54,852 nt of DNA from Paenibacillus alginolyticus DSM 5050 = NBRC 15375 (lineage in GTDB: Bacteria > Bacillota > Bacilli > Paenibacillales > NBRC-103111): NCBI RefSeq assembly GCF_000422905.1, contig NZ_AUGY01000054.1:1-54852 (forward strand). The letters are read 5' to 3'. Made by a program: the position numbers and the translations under genes. Below, piece after piece: positions 25,299-34,097 of this stretch (its first letter is position 1; each line of letters opens with the position of its first letter). Below the pieces are notes generated by a model. The model did not search any database and had not been told where the DNA came from. It saw nothing but the letters and a program-made list of their open reading frames with translations.

Positions 25299-25643
25299 TT
25301 TAAGTTGATACTCAAATTAGCACTTTTGCAGCAGTCTGTATCAGGGTCCTGTTTTAGAAAGCGTAGATGATGATTCGTGGAAGCAAATAAAAGTGCACGA
25401 ATTTTAATCTTGCTGTAATTGAACTTCGGCTTACCACCGATATCCTTGAGCGTTTTAAAATCTATTGTTCCGTTTTTAATGCCTTGGTATACTTTTCTTG
25501 TTCCTTAGCACTAATGGCACTAACGGAACCTTTGATAACGTTTTCTACACCAACAATATGACAAAAAAGCTTTTTCTTGAAAATCCAGACTAAAAACAAA
25601 CCCGTCTCCGAGCTCATAAGTGAACCTGTATGGTTTCAAATAA
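25299..25643 (-). pseudogene. Decayed reading frame of unknown family
   Basis: Joining minus-strand frames with at least three shifts gives a protein-like text: TYELGDGFVFSLDFQEKAF, CHIVGVENVIKGSVSAISAK, then FNYSKIKIRALLFAS and HHLRFLKQ. It looks like real coding sequence in decay but fits no family I know. It abuts the truncated IS66 gene. Confidence 0.3.
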
Positions 25644-25919
25644 TCATCGTAGAAATCTTGAAATCAAGGTAATGCGTGCAGAGCCGACTTGTACCCACAA
25701 CGGTTCGGTTTCCGGCTCCAGGGCTGTGATGGATACGGCACGGAAGGTCGCAGAGGTGGCTACCGGGTTATGCTGTCTTTGGGCTTTATAGAGCCAATAT
25801 TTTAACTGGTGCAGCGTCAGGTCCTGTTCCGTACACCAAGCCTTCATCGTTTGCCCGCTTGCCGCCTGATAGGCCGCGATGCGCTGGGTCCATATTTCTT
25901 GCAATGTCTCTTCCATCAT
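25644..25919 (-). pseudogene. tnpA: IS66-family accessory protein TnpA, C-terminus replaced
   Basis: Minus-strand ATG at 25919 (MEETLQEIWTQRIAAYQASS-like start, here with QAASGQTMKAWC) and LHQLKYWLYKAQRQ, then LWVQVGSARI, match the small first ORF of IS66-type elements. After VGSARI the expected VRxGFDPxLL tail is missing and unrelated sequence takes over at about 25665, so the IS was cut there; tnpB and tnpC are absent. Confidence 0.8.
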
Positions 25920-25980
25920 GAATCCATCCTCTCCATCTACGATGGATTCATGGTGACACGTTTTGCTTCCTATGAACAGG

Positions 25981-26001
25981 TGTGCGGGGATTGACGCTTA
26001 C
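25981..26001 (-). repeat. IS66 left terminal repeat
   Basis: On the minus strand the sequence GTAAGCGTCAATCCCCGCAC lies about 62 bases upstream of the tnpA start and has the GTAAGCG tip of IS66-family ends. It marks the outer boundary of the IS66 fragment. Confidence 0.7.
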
Positions 26002-26378
26002 GTTGAACTATTCCCCCGTAAAAGGAAGAAAAAACTGGCCGTTGTTGTTTAACGAAGTGGGAGAACCGAAAAGGCGTTTTGGACAGTCATATTCTCCATC
26101 GAAAAGCCCCGTTGAAGCCAATATTGTCGGACAGGGTTCAAACCCCTCAACTCCCCAAATCCCTTGCCTAATATATGGAACCCTTTCAAGGGTACTTAAA
26201 AATTTCGCTTCAAACATGATATGAAGAACAATATCATTAATAATTTCAAGTTTTCTTATCACAAATTGAAGCCGACTACAAACAGCAGTCGGCTCTAACT
26301 TATTTCTTCTTGCGAATAAACGTATCACCTGCTTATTGGGCAAGGGAATTCTATTGTGTGCTTTCCAAGAACAGGTGT
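26002..26378. other. Gene-free stretch with one hairpin
   Basis: An open minus-strand frame at 26008-26343 has no ribosome binding site or recognisable motif and is not called. GCCGACTAC and AGCAGTCGGC (26270-26293) form a short hairpin, possibly terminating an upstream transcript. Confidence 0.4.
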
Positions 26379-27407
26379 TTAAACAAAATTCTCTAGAACA
26401 ACCTTGCCAATCGTCCTATTGCTCTCCAATAGCTTGTGGGCTTGGCGAAGATGCTCTGCTGAGATCGGTCCAAGTACTTCGGCGAGCGTTGTCTTCAATT
26501 TTTGATGATCCACAGCATCAGCTATCAGATTGAGCAGTAAGTGTTGCTCGATCATATCATCCGTTTCATAAAGCGAGCGCGTAAACATAAACTCCCACAC
26601 GAAGGTGGCGCTTTTTTGCTTAAGCAATTTTAGGTTGAGCGGAGAGGTAGGATCATCAATTGCGCAAACGACTCCTTGGGGAGAAACGACTTCGCTGATG
26701 CCGGCCCAGTGTTTTTCCAAAGCATTCAGGCAGAAAATATACGGAACGCTTGAAAACCCAATTGCTTCAAGCTGCGGAAGGAGCGTGTCATGGTGATTAA
26801 TAATATAGTCGGCGCCCATTGATTTAACCCAATCGACGGTTTCCGGCCGGGAAGCAGTCCCGATTACAATGAGCCCCGCTTGTTTTGCAAGCTGGATGGC
26901 AATGGACCCTACACCCCCAGCTGCCCCGATGATCAGCAGGGATTTTTCTTGGTTGGCGCCCGAATCTTGAGAAATCGACATTCGGGTAAATAATGCTTCC
27001 CAAGCTGTGATAGAGGTTAAAGGAAGAGCTGCCGCTTCCGCGAAATTCAAGGAAGTTGGCTTGCGCCCTACAATCCGTTCATCAACCAGATGGTATTCAC
27101 TGTTTCCGCCTTGTCGTGCAATGCTGCCCGCATAAAAAACTTCATCCCCCGGACGGAACAACGAGCAGTCCGGTCCCGCCTCTTCAACAATTCCTGCAAC
27201 ATCCCAACCTAAAATTTTAGGAACTTCTTCAACTCTGTCTTTAGGCGCACGTACCTTAGTGTCAACCGGATTGACCGATATGGCGATAACTTTGACCAAA
27301 ATGTCACGACCCGTCGCTCTTGGTTTCTCCACAACTACATCTACTAAGCTTTCTGGATTTTCAATTGGAAGGTATCGGGTTAGTCCTACCGCCTTCATTG
27401 TAGCCAT
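26379..27407 (-). CDS. Zinc-type alcohol dehydrogenase-like oxidoreductase (YogA/quinone reductase group)
   Basis: Minus-strand ATG 27407 is preferred because AAGGAAAGG lies at working distance; ATG 27419 overlaps that site and ATG 27398 is possible. About 342 residues, medium-chain dehydrogenase/reductase fold: an N-terminal GroES-like domain (VNPVDTKVR, LGWDVAGIVEEAG, FRPGDEVFYAGS), then a Rossmann fold with IIGAAGGVGSIAIQLAK for NADPH. The zinc-ligand cysteines of true alcohol dehydrogenases are absent, as in quinone oxidoreductases. It resembles the Bacillus YogA-type proteins. An 8-bp dyad directly upstream suggests control by a MarR/HxlR-type repressor, none of which is encoded beside it. 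Confidence 0.85.
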   Translation of the reverse strand: MATMKAVGLTRYLPIENPESLVDVVVEKPRATGRDILVKVIAISVNPVDTKVRAPKDRVEEVPKILGWDVAGIVEEAGPDCSLFRPGDEVFYAGSIARQGGNSEYHLVDERIVGRKPTSLNFAEAAALPLTSITAWEALFTRMSISQDSGANQEKSLLIIGAAGGVGSIAIQLAKQAGLIVIGTASRPETVDWVKSMGADYIINHHDTLLPQLEAIGFSSVPYIFCLNALEKHWAGISEVVSPQGVVCAIDDPTSPLNLKLLKQKSATFVWEFMFTRSLYETDDMIEQHLLLNLIADAVDHQKLKTTLAEVLGPISAEHLRQAHKLLESNRTIGKVVLENFV

Positions 27408-27424
27408 AATAAACCACATCCTTT

Positions 27425-27449
27425 CCTTACTATTATACCCTTAGTAAGG
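27425..27449. promoter_or_regulatory. Perfect dyad upstream of the oxidoreductase: candidate operator
   Basis: CCTTACTA (27425-27432) and TAGTAAGG (27442-27449) form a perfect inverted repeat with a 9-base spacer just upstream of the ribosome binding site on the minus strand. Its form suits an HxlR/MarR-type repressor site; the regulator is not in this window's neighbourhood. Confidence 0.5.
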
Positions 27450-27867
27450 TAATGATTAAAATACTGTTAGCCGTTACAAACAGCGCGGGGAACCATACGG
27501 AGAAGAGGGAATATCATATGCTTATTTCTAACCATTTAATATGGTAGTAATTAATTGAGCTCCCTCAGTATGATTTAATTTTCACACGAATGCTTATCGA
27601 AAAATCGTGAGAATTCCCAATTCGGTCGTCGTAGCGCTCTATTCAGTAATATCAATCCATTTCACGGTAATTTGATTATTTGCATTAATTACCATTTTTT
27701 TGGATTCCGCAATTCCTATTTCGTATGGATTGTGGTTTACGCTGTCGGAGACAATACAGTCCGCAGCTTCTTACTCAAGACTCATCGAGAAGATGAGTCA
27801 CGTTTCTTTAGTATAATTATAAGACTATTTAAGACTTTTACGGTTTGACGTAATTCTTCAGCCATTT
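27450..27867. other. Gene-free stretch
   Basis: AT-rich sequence with the presumed promoter of the oxidoreductase; a CTTACTC..GATGAGTC-type short repeat near 27770-27800 is the only structure noticed. Confidence 0.4.
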
Positions 27868-28212
27868 GATTAGCGGCCAATTTGGCCTACGGACATCAGC
27901 GAATCGTTGAAATTGCCAGGGCGTTAGCCGCCAAACCGAAGCTTCTGCTATTGGACGAACCTGCCGCGGGTTTTACCTCGGGGGAGATCCTGGAGCTTGA
28001 ACGAGTGATTCGGATGAGCTTAAGGAAACAGGTTAACCATCATCCTGATCGAGCATCATATGGATTTTGTCACTCGAATTTCGGATAAGGTGGTAGTGAT
28101 TGATTACGGAGTGAAAATCGCCGAGGGTAAAGCGGAAGAGGTTCAAAGTGATCCCAAAGTCAGTAGGGCCTATCTCGGAGAGGAGGAAGCGGAAGATGCT
28201 CAAAATCTCTGA
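27868..28212 (+). pseudogene. livG: LivG-type ABC transporter ATPase, C-terminal fragment with a frameshift
   Basis: The fragment starts within the signature helix (NLAYGHQRIVEIARALA), continues through Walker B (LLLLDEPAAGF), and after a frameshift near 28030 resumes with IEHHMDFVTRISDKVVVIDY and the family's C-terminal AYLGEEE. This is the branched-chain amino-acid/urea transporter ATPase LivG; the Walker A half is gone. The livF start overlaps its end as in intact operons. Confidence 0.75.
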
Positions 28213-28342
28213 TCCCCATATGTATTATGGCGGCGTTCATGCCCTCAAGGGTTAAGTATAGAAAAAGGAAGGGGAAACCGTTTCCGTCATTGGATCTAAC
28301 GGAGCCGGTAAAAGTACGCTCTTGAAAGGAGCTGCTTTTTGA
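28196..28342 (+). pseudogene. livF: LivF-type ABC transporter ATPase, N-terminal fragment
   Basis: ATG 28196 overlaps the livG end. The text MLKISDPHMYYGGVHALKG, two stops, then GETVSVIGSNGAGKSTLLKG contains the Walker A motif in the correct place for LivF. Sequence after residue 45 is lost. Confidence 0.75.
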
Positions 28343-28555
28343 AATAAATAAAATGCTTTTTTCGAAAGATGCGTTCAGAACAGTAAAAGAGCTACAAAGC
28401 TTTGTTTTACTAAAGGTCATGTTGTCCGTCTCAAAAAATACAAAGACCGAACTCGTTAATAAGTATTTGGATTATACGTATAGACGGACAAAGCTTCGCA
28501 GACGTCGAACAAGAGTTATCCCGTTTCTCGAAGGCATCAAGAAAAACTCCGAACG
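28343..28555. other. Unassigned junction sequence
   Basis: An open frame (28353-28580) includes YLDYTYRRTKLRRRRTRV but has no match I recognise; it links the livF and sulfatase fragments. Confidence 0.25.
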
Positions 28556-29513
28556 GGAAGACATGCCGACCCGGAGATGATCGGGTACGACCGGATTTTG
28601 GGTAACTCAAATTTTGATATGTCGGATTTTGAAACGGACTCTATTTCGCAGGATATAGCCAATGCGACACAGGCGGCCGAGTACATTAAACAGGATAAAG
28701 GAATCAATCCCAATTATTTGATTCCCCCGTTCCCTTTTTTCGATAACGCCCAAAATCGCGAAGACATGGCCGGATTTCTAACATCGGCACGCGTGGTTGA
28801 CTGTTGTGCGGGAATCGTAATGGACGCGATTCGGGAATCGGGGCACGTAGACGATACCTTTATCATTTTTACGACAGACCACGGCATCGCTTTCCCAAAA
28901 ATGAAATGTAACCTGTATGACACGGGGATTGGAGTTTCGTTAATCCTGAAATTCCCAGAAAATAAGCGCAAGGGAGAAGCGGTGGACGCTTTGGTTTCCC
29001 AAATCGACCTGTTTCCGACACTCTGCGAGGTGCTCTCGCTAGACAAACCGTCCTGGCTGCAAGGCACTTCGATCATGCCTCTCATGGAAGGCACAGACAT
29101 CAGAGTGCGTGATGAACTGTTCGCTGATGTGACTTATCATGCGGCTTATGAACCCGTGCGGGCAATCCGCACGGAAAGATACAAGCTGATCAAGTATTTC
29201 GATATCCACGAAAGTTTCGTTCCCGCCAAATATCGATGACTGCTTAACGAAGGATTTTCTGCTCGAAAGCGGTTATTTGAAAGGAACACGAGATAGGGAA
29301 ATGCTCTTTGATTTGTATCTGGATCCGGTGGAGCGGGTTAATTTGGTCGGGAATGAACGTTATTAGGATGTTTACATTGACTTATCCGGCCGTTTGGATG
29401 CTTGGATGAAGAAGACTGATGATCCGCTGCTGGAGGGCAAGGTGGAAAAGCCCGCGGGTGCCGTTGCGAACAACTTAAGCTGCATCAGCCCCAAAATCGA
29501 CGATTTTGAATAG
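28556..29513 (+). pseudogene. Sulfatase (sulfamidase-like), C-terminal two thirds with several lesions
   Basis: Reading starts at HADPEMIGYDRILG and runs through REDMAGFLTSARVVDCCAG, DDTFIIFTTDHGIAFP, VSQIDLFPTLCEVL and YHAAYEPVRAIRTERYKLIKY, then after a frameshift near 29237 continues to LFDLYLDPVERVNLVG, a TAG at 29366 and DAWMKKTDDPLL, ending at 29513. These are the metal-binding (TTDHG) and C-terminal segments of sulfatases of the heparan-N-sulfatase type. The N-terminal domain with the Cys/Ser formylglycine site is missing, so no activity is possible. Confidence 0.75.
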
Positions 29514-29660
29514 AAGGTGCTTATGAACATGTCGAAGAGAATTTGCCTAGATACGATGACCATGTGGCCGTTCTTAATTTTAATTATGTAAAATAATAAT
29601 TTGATGAAATACAAATAAGCCATCCTATGCAAAGAGTATAGATCCTTTGTCCCATTCATT

Positions 29661-30560
29661 TTATATAATATCCAAAGGTATTTTTCTTGTTGGTTTTGGA
29701 AATACCTCGTCAAGTCTGTTCAGATCTTCTATGGTCAATGGAATAGTAGCAGCTTGAGCATTGGCTAAAACATGTTCTTCCTTAATAGCTTTTGGGATAG
29801 CAATTACGTTGTTCGAACGAATGGTCCACGCAAGAGCAATTTGTAATGGCTGCACATTGTATTTTTCTGCAATCTCAATGATGGTTGGATCGCTTAGTAA
29901 TTGTCTTCTTAAGCTCCCTCCCTGGGCCAGGGGACTATAGGCCATAATTGGCATGTTATGTTCATGATGCCATGGTAGGAGATCATAATCAATTCCTCTA
30001 GAACCTAGATGATATAACACTTGATTTGTCATACATTTTTTTCCGTTAGCGGTATCCCACAACTCTATCATATCATCCGTATCAAAATTAGAAACTCCCC
30101 ATCTTACAATTTTACCATCCTTGCGCAGTCTCTCCATTCCTTCAATCGTTTCTGCCAAAGGAACACGACTTCTCCAGTGTAAAAGATACAAATCAAGATG
30201 ATCTGTTCCTAGTCGCTTTAGACTATTTTCACATGCTCTTTCAATCAAATCTAACCCGGAATGATGAGGATATACTTTCGATACTAAAAAAACTTTATCT
30301 CTAAGCCCCTTGATTACCTCACCAACTAAACGTTCGGAATCGCCATTTCCGTACATTTCAGCCGTATCGATTAGCTTCATGCCTAGTTCTATTCCAAGTT
30401 GCAAAGCTTTGATTTCTTTGTTTTTCGATTGAGGATTTTCACCCATGTACCATGTTCCTTGACCAATGCTTGGAAGAAAGGTTCCATCAGGTAAAGTTAC
30501 TACACGTTTTTCAAGTGAATGCTTAATTCTCAATATTTTTTCATGGTCACTTAAACTCAT
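29661..30560 (-). CDS. Aldo/keto reductase
   Basis: Minus-strand ATG 30560 lies 9 bases after AAAGGA; earlier in-frame ATGs at 30578 and 30569 overlap that site. About 299 residues forming an AKR barrel: GQGTWYMGE, the catalytic Asp/Tyr in LIDTAEMYGNG, Lys in VFLVSKVYPHH, His in DLYLLHWR, and the cofactor-site IPKAIKEEHVLAN. The D-Y-K-H set is complete, so activity with NADPH is likely; substrate is unknown. A dyad upstream at 30631-30651 may be its operator. Confidence 0.88.
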   Translation of the reverse strand: MSLSDHEKILRIKHSLEKRVVTLPDGTFLPSIGQGTWYMGENPQSKNKEIKALQLGIELGMKLIDTAEMYGNGDSERLVGEVIKGLRDKVFLVSKVYPHHSGLDLIERACENSLKRLGTDHLDLYLLHWRSRVPLAETIEGMERLRKDGKIVRWGVSNFDTDDMIELWDTANGKKCMTNQVLYHLGSRGIDYDLLPWHHEHNMPIMAYSPLAQGGSLRRQLLSDPTIIEIAEKYNVQPLQIALAWTIRSNNVIAIPKAIKEEHVLANAQAATIPLTIEDLNRLDEVFPKPTRKIPLDII

Positions 30561-30630
30561 TTTCATCATTCCTTTCATATCTCACCTTGTTTTTCTTGAA
30601 CTGCAATTCTTCAATCATTACCTTCCATTT

Positions 30631-30651
30631 CAAACCGCATAGAGCGGTTTG
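30631..30651. promoter_or_regulatory. Dyad between the aldo/keto reductase and arsI remnant
   Basis: CAAACCGC (30631-30638) and GCGGTTTG (30644-30651) are perfect inverted arms with a 5-base centre. It lies about 70 bases upstream of the aldo/keto reductase start, suiting a TetR-type operator. Confidence 0.45.
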
Positions 30652-30670
30652 TGAAAGAGGGGGAATAAAA

Positions 30671-30967
30671 ATGATCAAGATAGGAGAGCGCCAGTCAGGA
30701 CTCCTTTTGATTGACGAGATGAATACAACTTGCTGCTATGCAGTTCAAGATAAAGTCTGGGTTTATGATCCTGACGGAAATGCATGGGAAATTTTTTATA
30801 CAAAAGAGGACTCGGAATTTGAAAGCGCAGGAGAATCAAACGATATATCACTTTGCTGTGCTCCAGTTAAAACCTCAGCTGAAGCGTGTTGTACGCCGGT
30901 TTCCGGAGCGACTACAATTGAATTAGGTTCATTAAAGAAAAACAGCGATACACGATCTTTTTGCTAA
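30671..30967 (+). pseudogene. arsI: ArsI/CadI-like VOC-family C-As lyase, C-terminal fragment
   Basis: ATG 30671 follows GAGGGGGAA, giving 98 codons. The core LLLIDEMNTTCCYAVQDKVW, VYDPDGNAWEIFYTKED matches the second half of ArsI/CadI dioxygenases, in which the CC pair binds trivalent organoarsenicals; a cysteine-rich tail (LCCAPV, ACCTP) follows. The first half of the VOC fold, with the first iron ligands, is missing. It still has a start codon and Shine-Dalgarno, so a small cysteine-rich peptide might be made, but lyase activity is not expected. Confidence 0.6.
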
Positions 30968-30968
30968 A

Positions 30969-31064
30969 AATAAATGACACCCACCATATTGTCGGGTGAC
31001 AAAAACATAGTAACATTCCCGATGGGTGACAAGAACTTTGTAACATTTCCGACGGAACATTTTT
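30969..31064. repeat. IS21-like end repeats without a transposase
   Basis: GGGTGACAAAAACATAGTAA at 30995 and GGGTGACAAGAACTTTGTAA at 31025 are direct repeats, each followed by CATTCCCGA or CATTTCCGA. The layout is that of an IS21-family end. Similar sequence lies at 39334-39405 in the same orientation. Confidence 0.5.
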
Positions 31065-31089
31065 CAGGAATATTCCCTTGAGCTAACGC

Positions 31090-31287
31090 GCAGGTTGAGA
31101 AGTTAAACATTGCATGCCAGCTGCTTGATAACGGAGCACCTTTAGATTTTATTCAAGGAATGCTTGGTGATGAAAAAGCTCAATCAATCAAATCTTTGTT
31201 CAGCTCCACGGAGAACGACCGGGAGAACTGTATCCCCGATTTTTTTAGCGTTGCATTCCCCTTTAGAGATTCGCTGCTATTCAACTA
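31090..31287 (+). pseudogene. Tyrosine recombinase C-terminal remnant
   Basis: The frame includes ACQLLDNGAPLDFIQGMLGD followed by EKAQSIKSLF. In intact XerC-like recombinases this segment reads QLLDxGAPLxFIQxxLGHEK. The catalytic His is replaced by Asp and the tyrosine region is gone. Assigned from a short match only. Confidence 0.4.
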
Positions 31288-31835
31288 AAGGGCAGTAGAG
31301 CGTGGTGACAATTAGCGGCTTGTGTGAACTACGCGGGGAACCGTATCATAAATGACGGCTAATTTTTGGCATTACATGCTCGCGGGGCGAAGAAAGTCGC
31401 CTCGGAAGAGAACTACGCTTAACTTACATAATGGTTAATCTTTAGGAACTACATACCTAGATAATCTGATGCCTTTACTAACCTCAGCTGCATGAGAAGG
31501 TCTAATCCCAGTTACATCGACAATTTCTTTCACACTTAGATTATTTTTGATTATCACTTCGGCATATCTAATACCAAATAAATTTACTACTCCCTTAGGC
31601 TACATATAGTGTTGTTGTGTGATTCAAACCACATCTCGAAGCCAAAGCAAGCACCAATAAATCGATTTGTGAGCCTCATAGAGCCGATTTTTTAAGAGTT
31701 ACGAAAATCTCGAGAATACCAAGCTCAGGATAAAGTTCCTTACTGTCAATTTTCTTATGCTGCTCTCTTAACGCGCTGTTTTCACTAACCGAGGATTACT
31801 CCTCTTTAAGCACCTAGCATCAATCTTATTGCAAA
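31288..31835. other. Gene-free stretch with a decayed minus-strand HTH fragment
   Basis: On the minus strand at about 31441-31600 the text FGIRYAEVIIKNNLSVKEIV, DVTGIRPSHAAEVSKG reads like the helix-turn-helix of a small DNA-binding protein ending in PKD and a stop. It has no intact start. Nothing else was recognised. Confidence 0.3.
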
Positions 31836-31862
31836 CAAAAAACCGCTTATTTCAAGCGGCTC
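31836..31862 (-). terminator. Terminator of the gerA-type operon
   Basis: On the minus strand AGCCGCTT and AAGCGGTT pair around GAAAT and are followed by TTTTTTG, 22 bases after the gerAC stop. Confidence 0.75.
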
Positions 31863-31884
31863 GGAACGATTTGCTTGTTTTGAA

Positions 31885-32979
31885 TCACATCAACCGCTCA
31901 ACATTAATTAAAGGATGTATTTTGATGTCGTAGTCAACATTAATTTTCATATTTCCCCAATATTTCAACCATTGCTCTTCCGTTATTTCTTTAGAAAACG
32001 GCTTAAGCGAATGGGTTCCGACCTCTAAGGGATCCACTTTCCACCGTTGCATTCTTTTTAATAAATCTGACGTTTGTTCCTCAAGGTAGGCCTCAATCTC
32101 ATGAATTAAATGTTCCAATTGTTCCTCACTTTGAATATTCTTTTCTCCCTGGTATTCCTCAATTCTTCCGTTCAATCCCACGTGTAAAGACAAGGATGAA
32201 TAGTCCCTCGATAGTTTCATGCGAACATTGGATCGAATACGTCCTAAACTGATAGTTAACTTTGGAATGGCCAAGACTTTTAGGAAATGATCGTTATCCA
32301 GAAGTTGAAAAATTTCATCGTCCACATCTTGAATGACCATTACTTCTTTATCCTTTTGGAAGAAGGCTGTCCCTACGTAATTGAAATTGTTCTTATCCGA
32401 ATGAAAAACCGGCAGGATCGGATCCTTAAGAGGGGAATATAACATCTTCATAAATTGATGAATATTGACGATGCTCATTTCACCTTGGTTATGCTTCTCG
32501 TAATGCTTTAACATCCGATAAAGAAAATAATCTTGGTTTTCTTGCTTCGTCAATTGATTTTTTATGTATTCATCAAAATCGCCTCTGACAATCAATAAAT
32601 AGACACGCATTGAAATATCGGGATCAACCAATATCGTATTGATCAGCTTTTCAATGCCTCCTTTTTTTGCCAGCTCCTCATTGATTAATAACATTCGCAG
32701 CTGCCCCTGCTTTAATTCCCGATAATAAATTAAATTAAACTCCTTGCCTCCCTGCTTTAACAGATCGACTTCCTTGGAGAGAAAACGTTTTTTTTCTTGG
32801 ATGAGCGGTGGTACTAAAGTGCTGATTTTCAGCTTTCCTTCCGTCCCCTTGTCAACCGACCAGAAAACTACCGGAGCGATCTCTTCGATCATATTGTTCT
32901 CGACATATGGAGAAGAACAGCCGTCCAACAACATAAGGCTTACAATCGCCAATAAACCATAGTGCTTGTATGGTACCAT
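31885..32979 (-). CDS. gerAC: Spore germination lipoprotein, GerAC family (Ger(x)C)
   Basis: Minus-strand ATG 32979 lies 2 bases beyond the GerAB stop. 364 residues: lipoprotein signal with lipobox LLDGC (C21), a Ger(x)C N-terminal domain (about 25-190) and the C-terminal domain with strand-rich LSLHVGLNGRIEEY and HEIEAYLEEQTSDLLKRMQR. GerAC-type lipoproteins sit on the outer face of the spore inner membrane as the third subunit of nutrient germinant receptors. It shares an operon with the A and B subunits and closes it. Confidence 0.9.
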   Translation of the reverse strand: MVPYKHYGLLAIVSLMLLDGCSSPYVENNMIEEIAPVVFWSVDKGTEGKLKISTLVPPLIQEKKRFLSKEVDLLKQGGKEFNLIYYRELKQGQLRMLLINEELAKKGGIEKLINTILVDPDISMRVYLLIVRGDFDEYIKNQLTKQENQDYFLYRMLKHYEKHNQGEMSIVNIHQFMKMLYSPLKDPILPVFHSDKNNFNYVGTAFFQKDKEVMVIQDVDDEIFQLLDNDHFLKVLAIPKLTISLGRIRSNVRMKLSRDYSSLSLHVGLNGRIEEYQGEKNIQSEEQLEHLIHEIEAYLEEQTSDLLKRMQRWKVDPLEVGTHSLKPFSKEITEEQWLKYWGNMKINVDYDIKIHPLINVERLM

Positions 32980-32981
32980 GC

Positions 32982-34097
32982 CTACACACTCTCCTTTCGT
33001 TTAACTGCAGTGAAAAGGATCGTAGGAACAAGTAAATAAATGAATGCGCCGAGCCAGATTTGAATGTTCAGTAACATCTTTTGACCCGGAACCGTTTGCC
33101 ATAACCATTGATCCATTAAGATGATGCTTATCAAAATGACGAACCAACTCGACAATAATCCGATCCGAGTTGTGCGTTCGTTCATTTTTCTCATAAAGAC
33201 TCTTCCGGCTCCATAAAAACACAACAGAAGAATTGAAATGTCAAACACATAATTAAACATATGGAAAGAGATAAAGATGTAATCGATTCGTTCTAAACCG
33301 CTCGTTTGAATGTAGCTTCCCATATATACTACCGGAAAATTGATCTTGCTTAAGAAGTTCGAACCGTAAAACAATACCGAAGCAATGAACAATAATGAAT
33401 ATTCCATGATCGTCAGCATGTTTCCAATGACCAGATATTTCGATATTTTTTTATTGGAGCTTAACCATGGAACCATAAAGGCCAAATAGACTGGACCGGA
33501 AAATGCCGACCAAATAAACAACAAACCCTGCCATGATTGTCCTGACCATTCGGTGGGTATGAGAGGATACAAATCGCGGTAATTTGCAATCGGCGGAAAG
33601 AAAAAAGGAATAAACACGAGTACGATCCAAGCCCCGCAAAGAAAGGCGATGACGACAAAACGCAATGTTTTCTCCATTCCATGTGAAGCCACAAATAAGC
33701 TGATCAAAAGAATCATTAGGATCAGCCACTTTTTATTCATTGATGGATACATAAAACTATGGATCATTTCAACGTATCCCATTGTGATGATTGAAATTTT
33801 TAACAATATTATCAAAAAACCAAGTATTGCGAAAACTTGAACCGTCCGTTTCCCAAAAAGCTGTAAAAATCCTTGATATCCTTTCGCTGCATAACTGGAA
33901 GTAAACCATTTGGACAGCATCATCACATTAAGTTGGGACAGCAGCCCCATCACGACAATTCCCCAAACCATATACGAATGAACCAAATAAACCGGCATGA
34001 TTAAAATAAAATAATGCATTTGCGTGCGATTCACTAATAAAAGGAAATAGATGCCGCCAAAGGTGGATGTTCGATTGTATAAGGATAAACTCTTCAC
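32982..34097 (-). CDS. gerAB: Germinant receptor subunit GerAB (APC-superfamily membrane protein)
   Basis: The start is taken as GTG 34097, overlapping the GerAA stop (GTGA) with AAGGAG 8 bases upstream; longer in-frame starts lie inside gerAA. 371 residues with about ten membrane segments beginning GGIYFLLLVNRTQMHYFILI, as in spore permease family proteins. The B subunit carries the germinant-binding pocket in the APC-like fold. Translational overlap suggests stoichiometric synthesis with GerAA. Confidence 0.9.
   Translation of the reverse strand: MKSLSLYNRTSTFGGIYFLLLVNRTQMHYFILIMPVYLVHSYMVWGIVVMGLLSQLNVMMLSKWFTSSYAAKGYQGFLQLFGKRTVQVFAILGFLIILLKISIITMGYVEMIHSFMYPSMNKKWLILMILLISLFVASHGMEKTLRFVVIAFLCGAWIVLVFIPFFFPPIANYRDLYPLIPTEWSGQSWQGLLFIWSAFSGPVYLAFMVPWLSSNKKISKYLVIGNMLTIMEYSLLFIASVLFYGSNFLSKINFPVVYMGSYIQTSGLERIDYIFISFHMFNYVFDISILLLCFYGAGRVFMRKMNERTTRIGLLSSWFVILISIILMDQWLWQTVPGQKMLLNIQIWLGAFIYLLVPTILFTAVKRKESV

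Noticed and set aside
26125..26160. GGGTTCAAACCCCTC resembling a tRNA T-arm
   Set aside because: No matching acceptor stem, anticodon or D-arm on either strand; chance resemblance.
26008..26343. 111-codon minus-strand open frame
   Set aside because: No ribosome binding site, no protein-like motif, and it spans a hairpin and the IS66 boundary.
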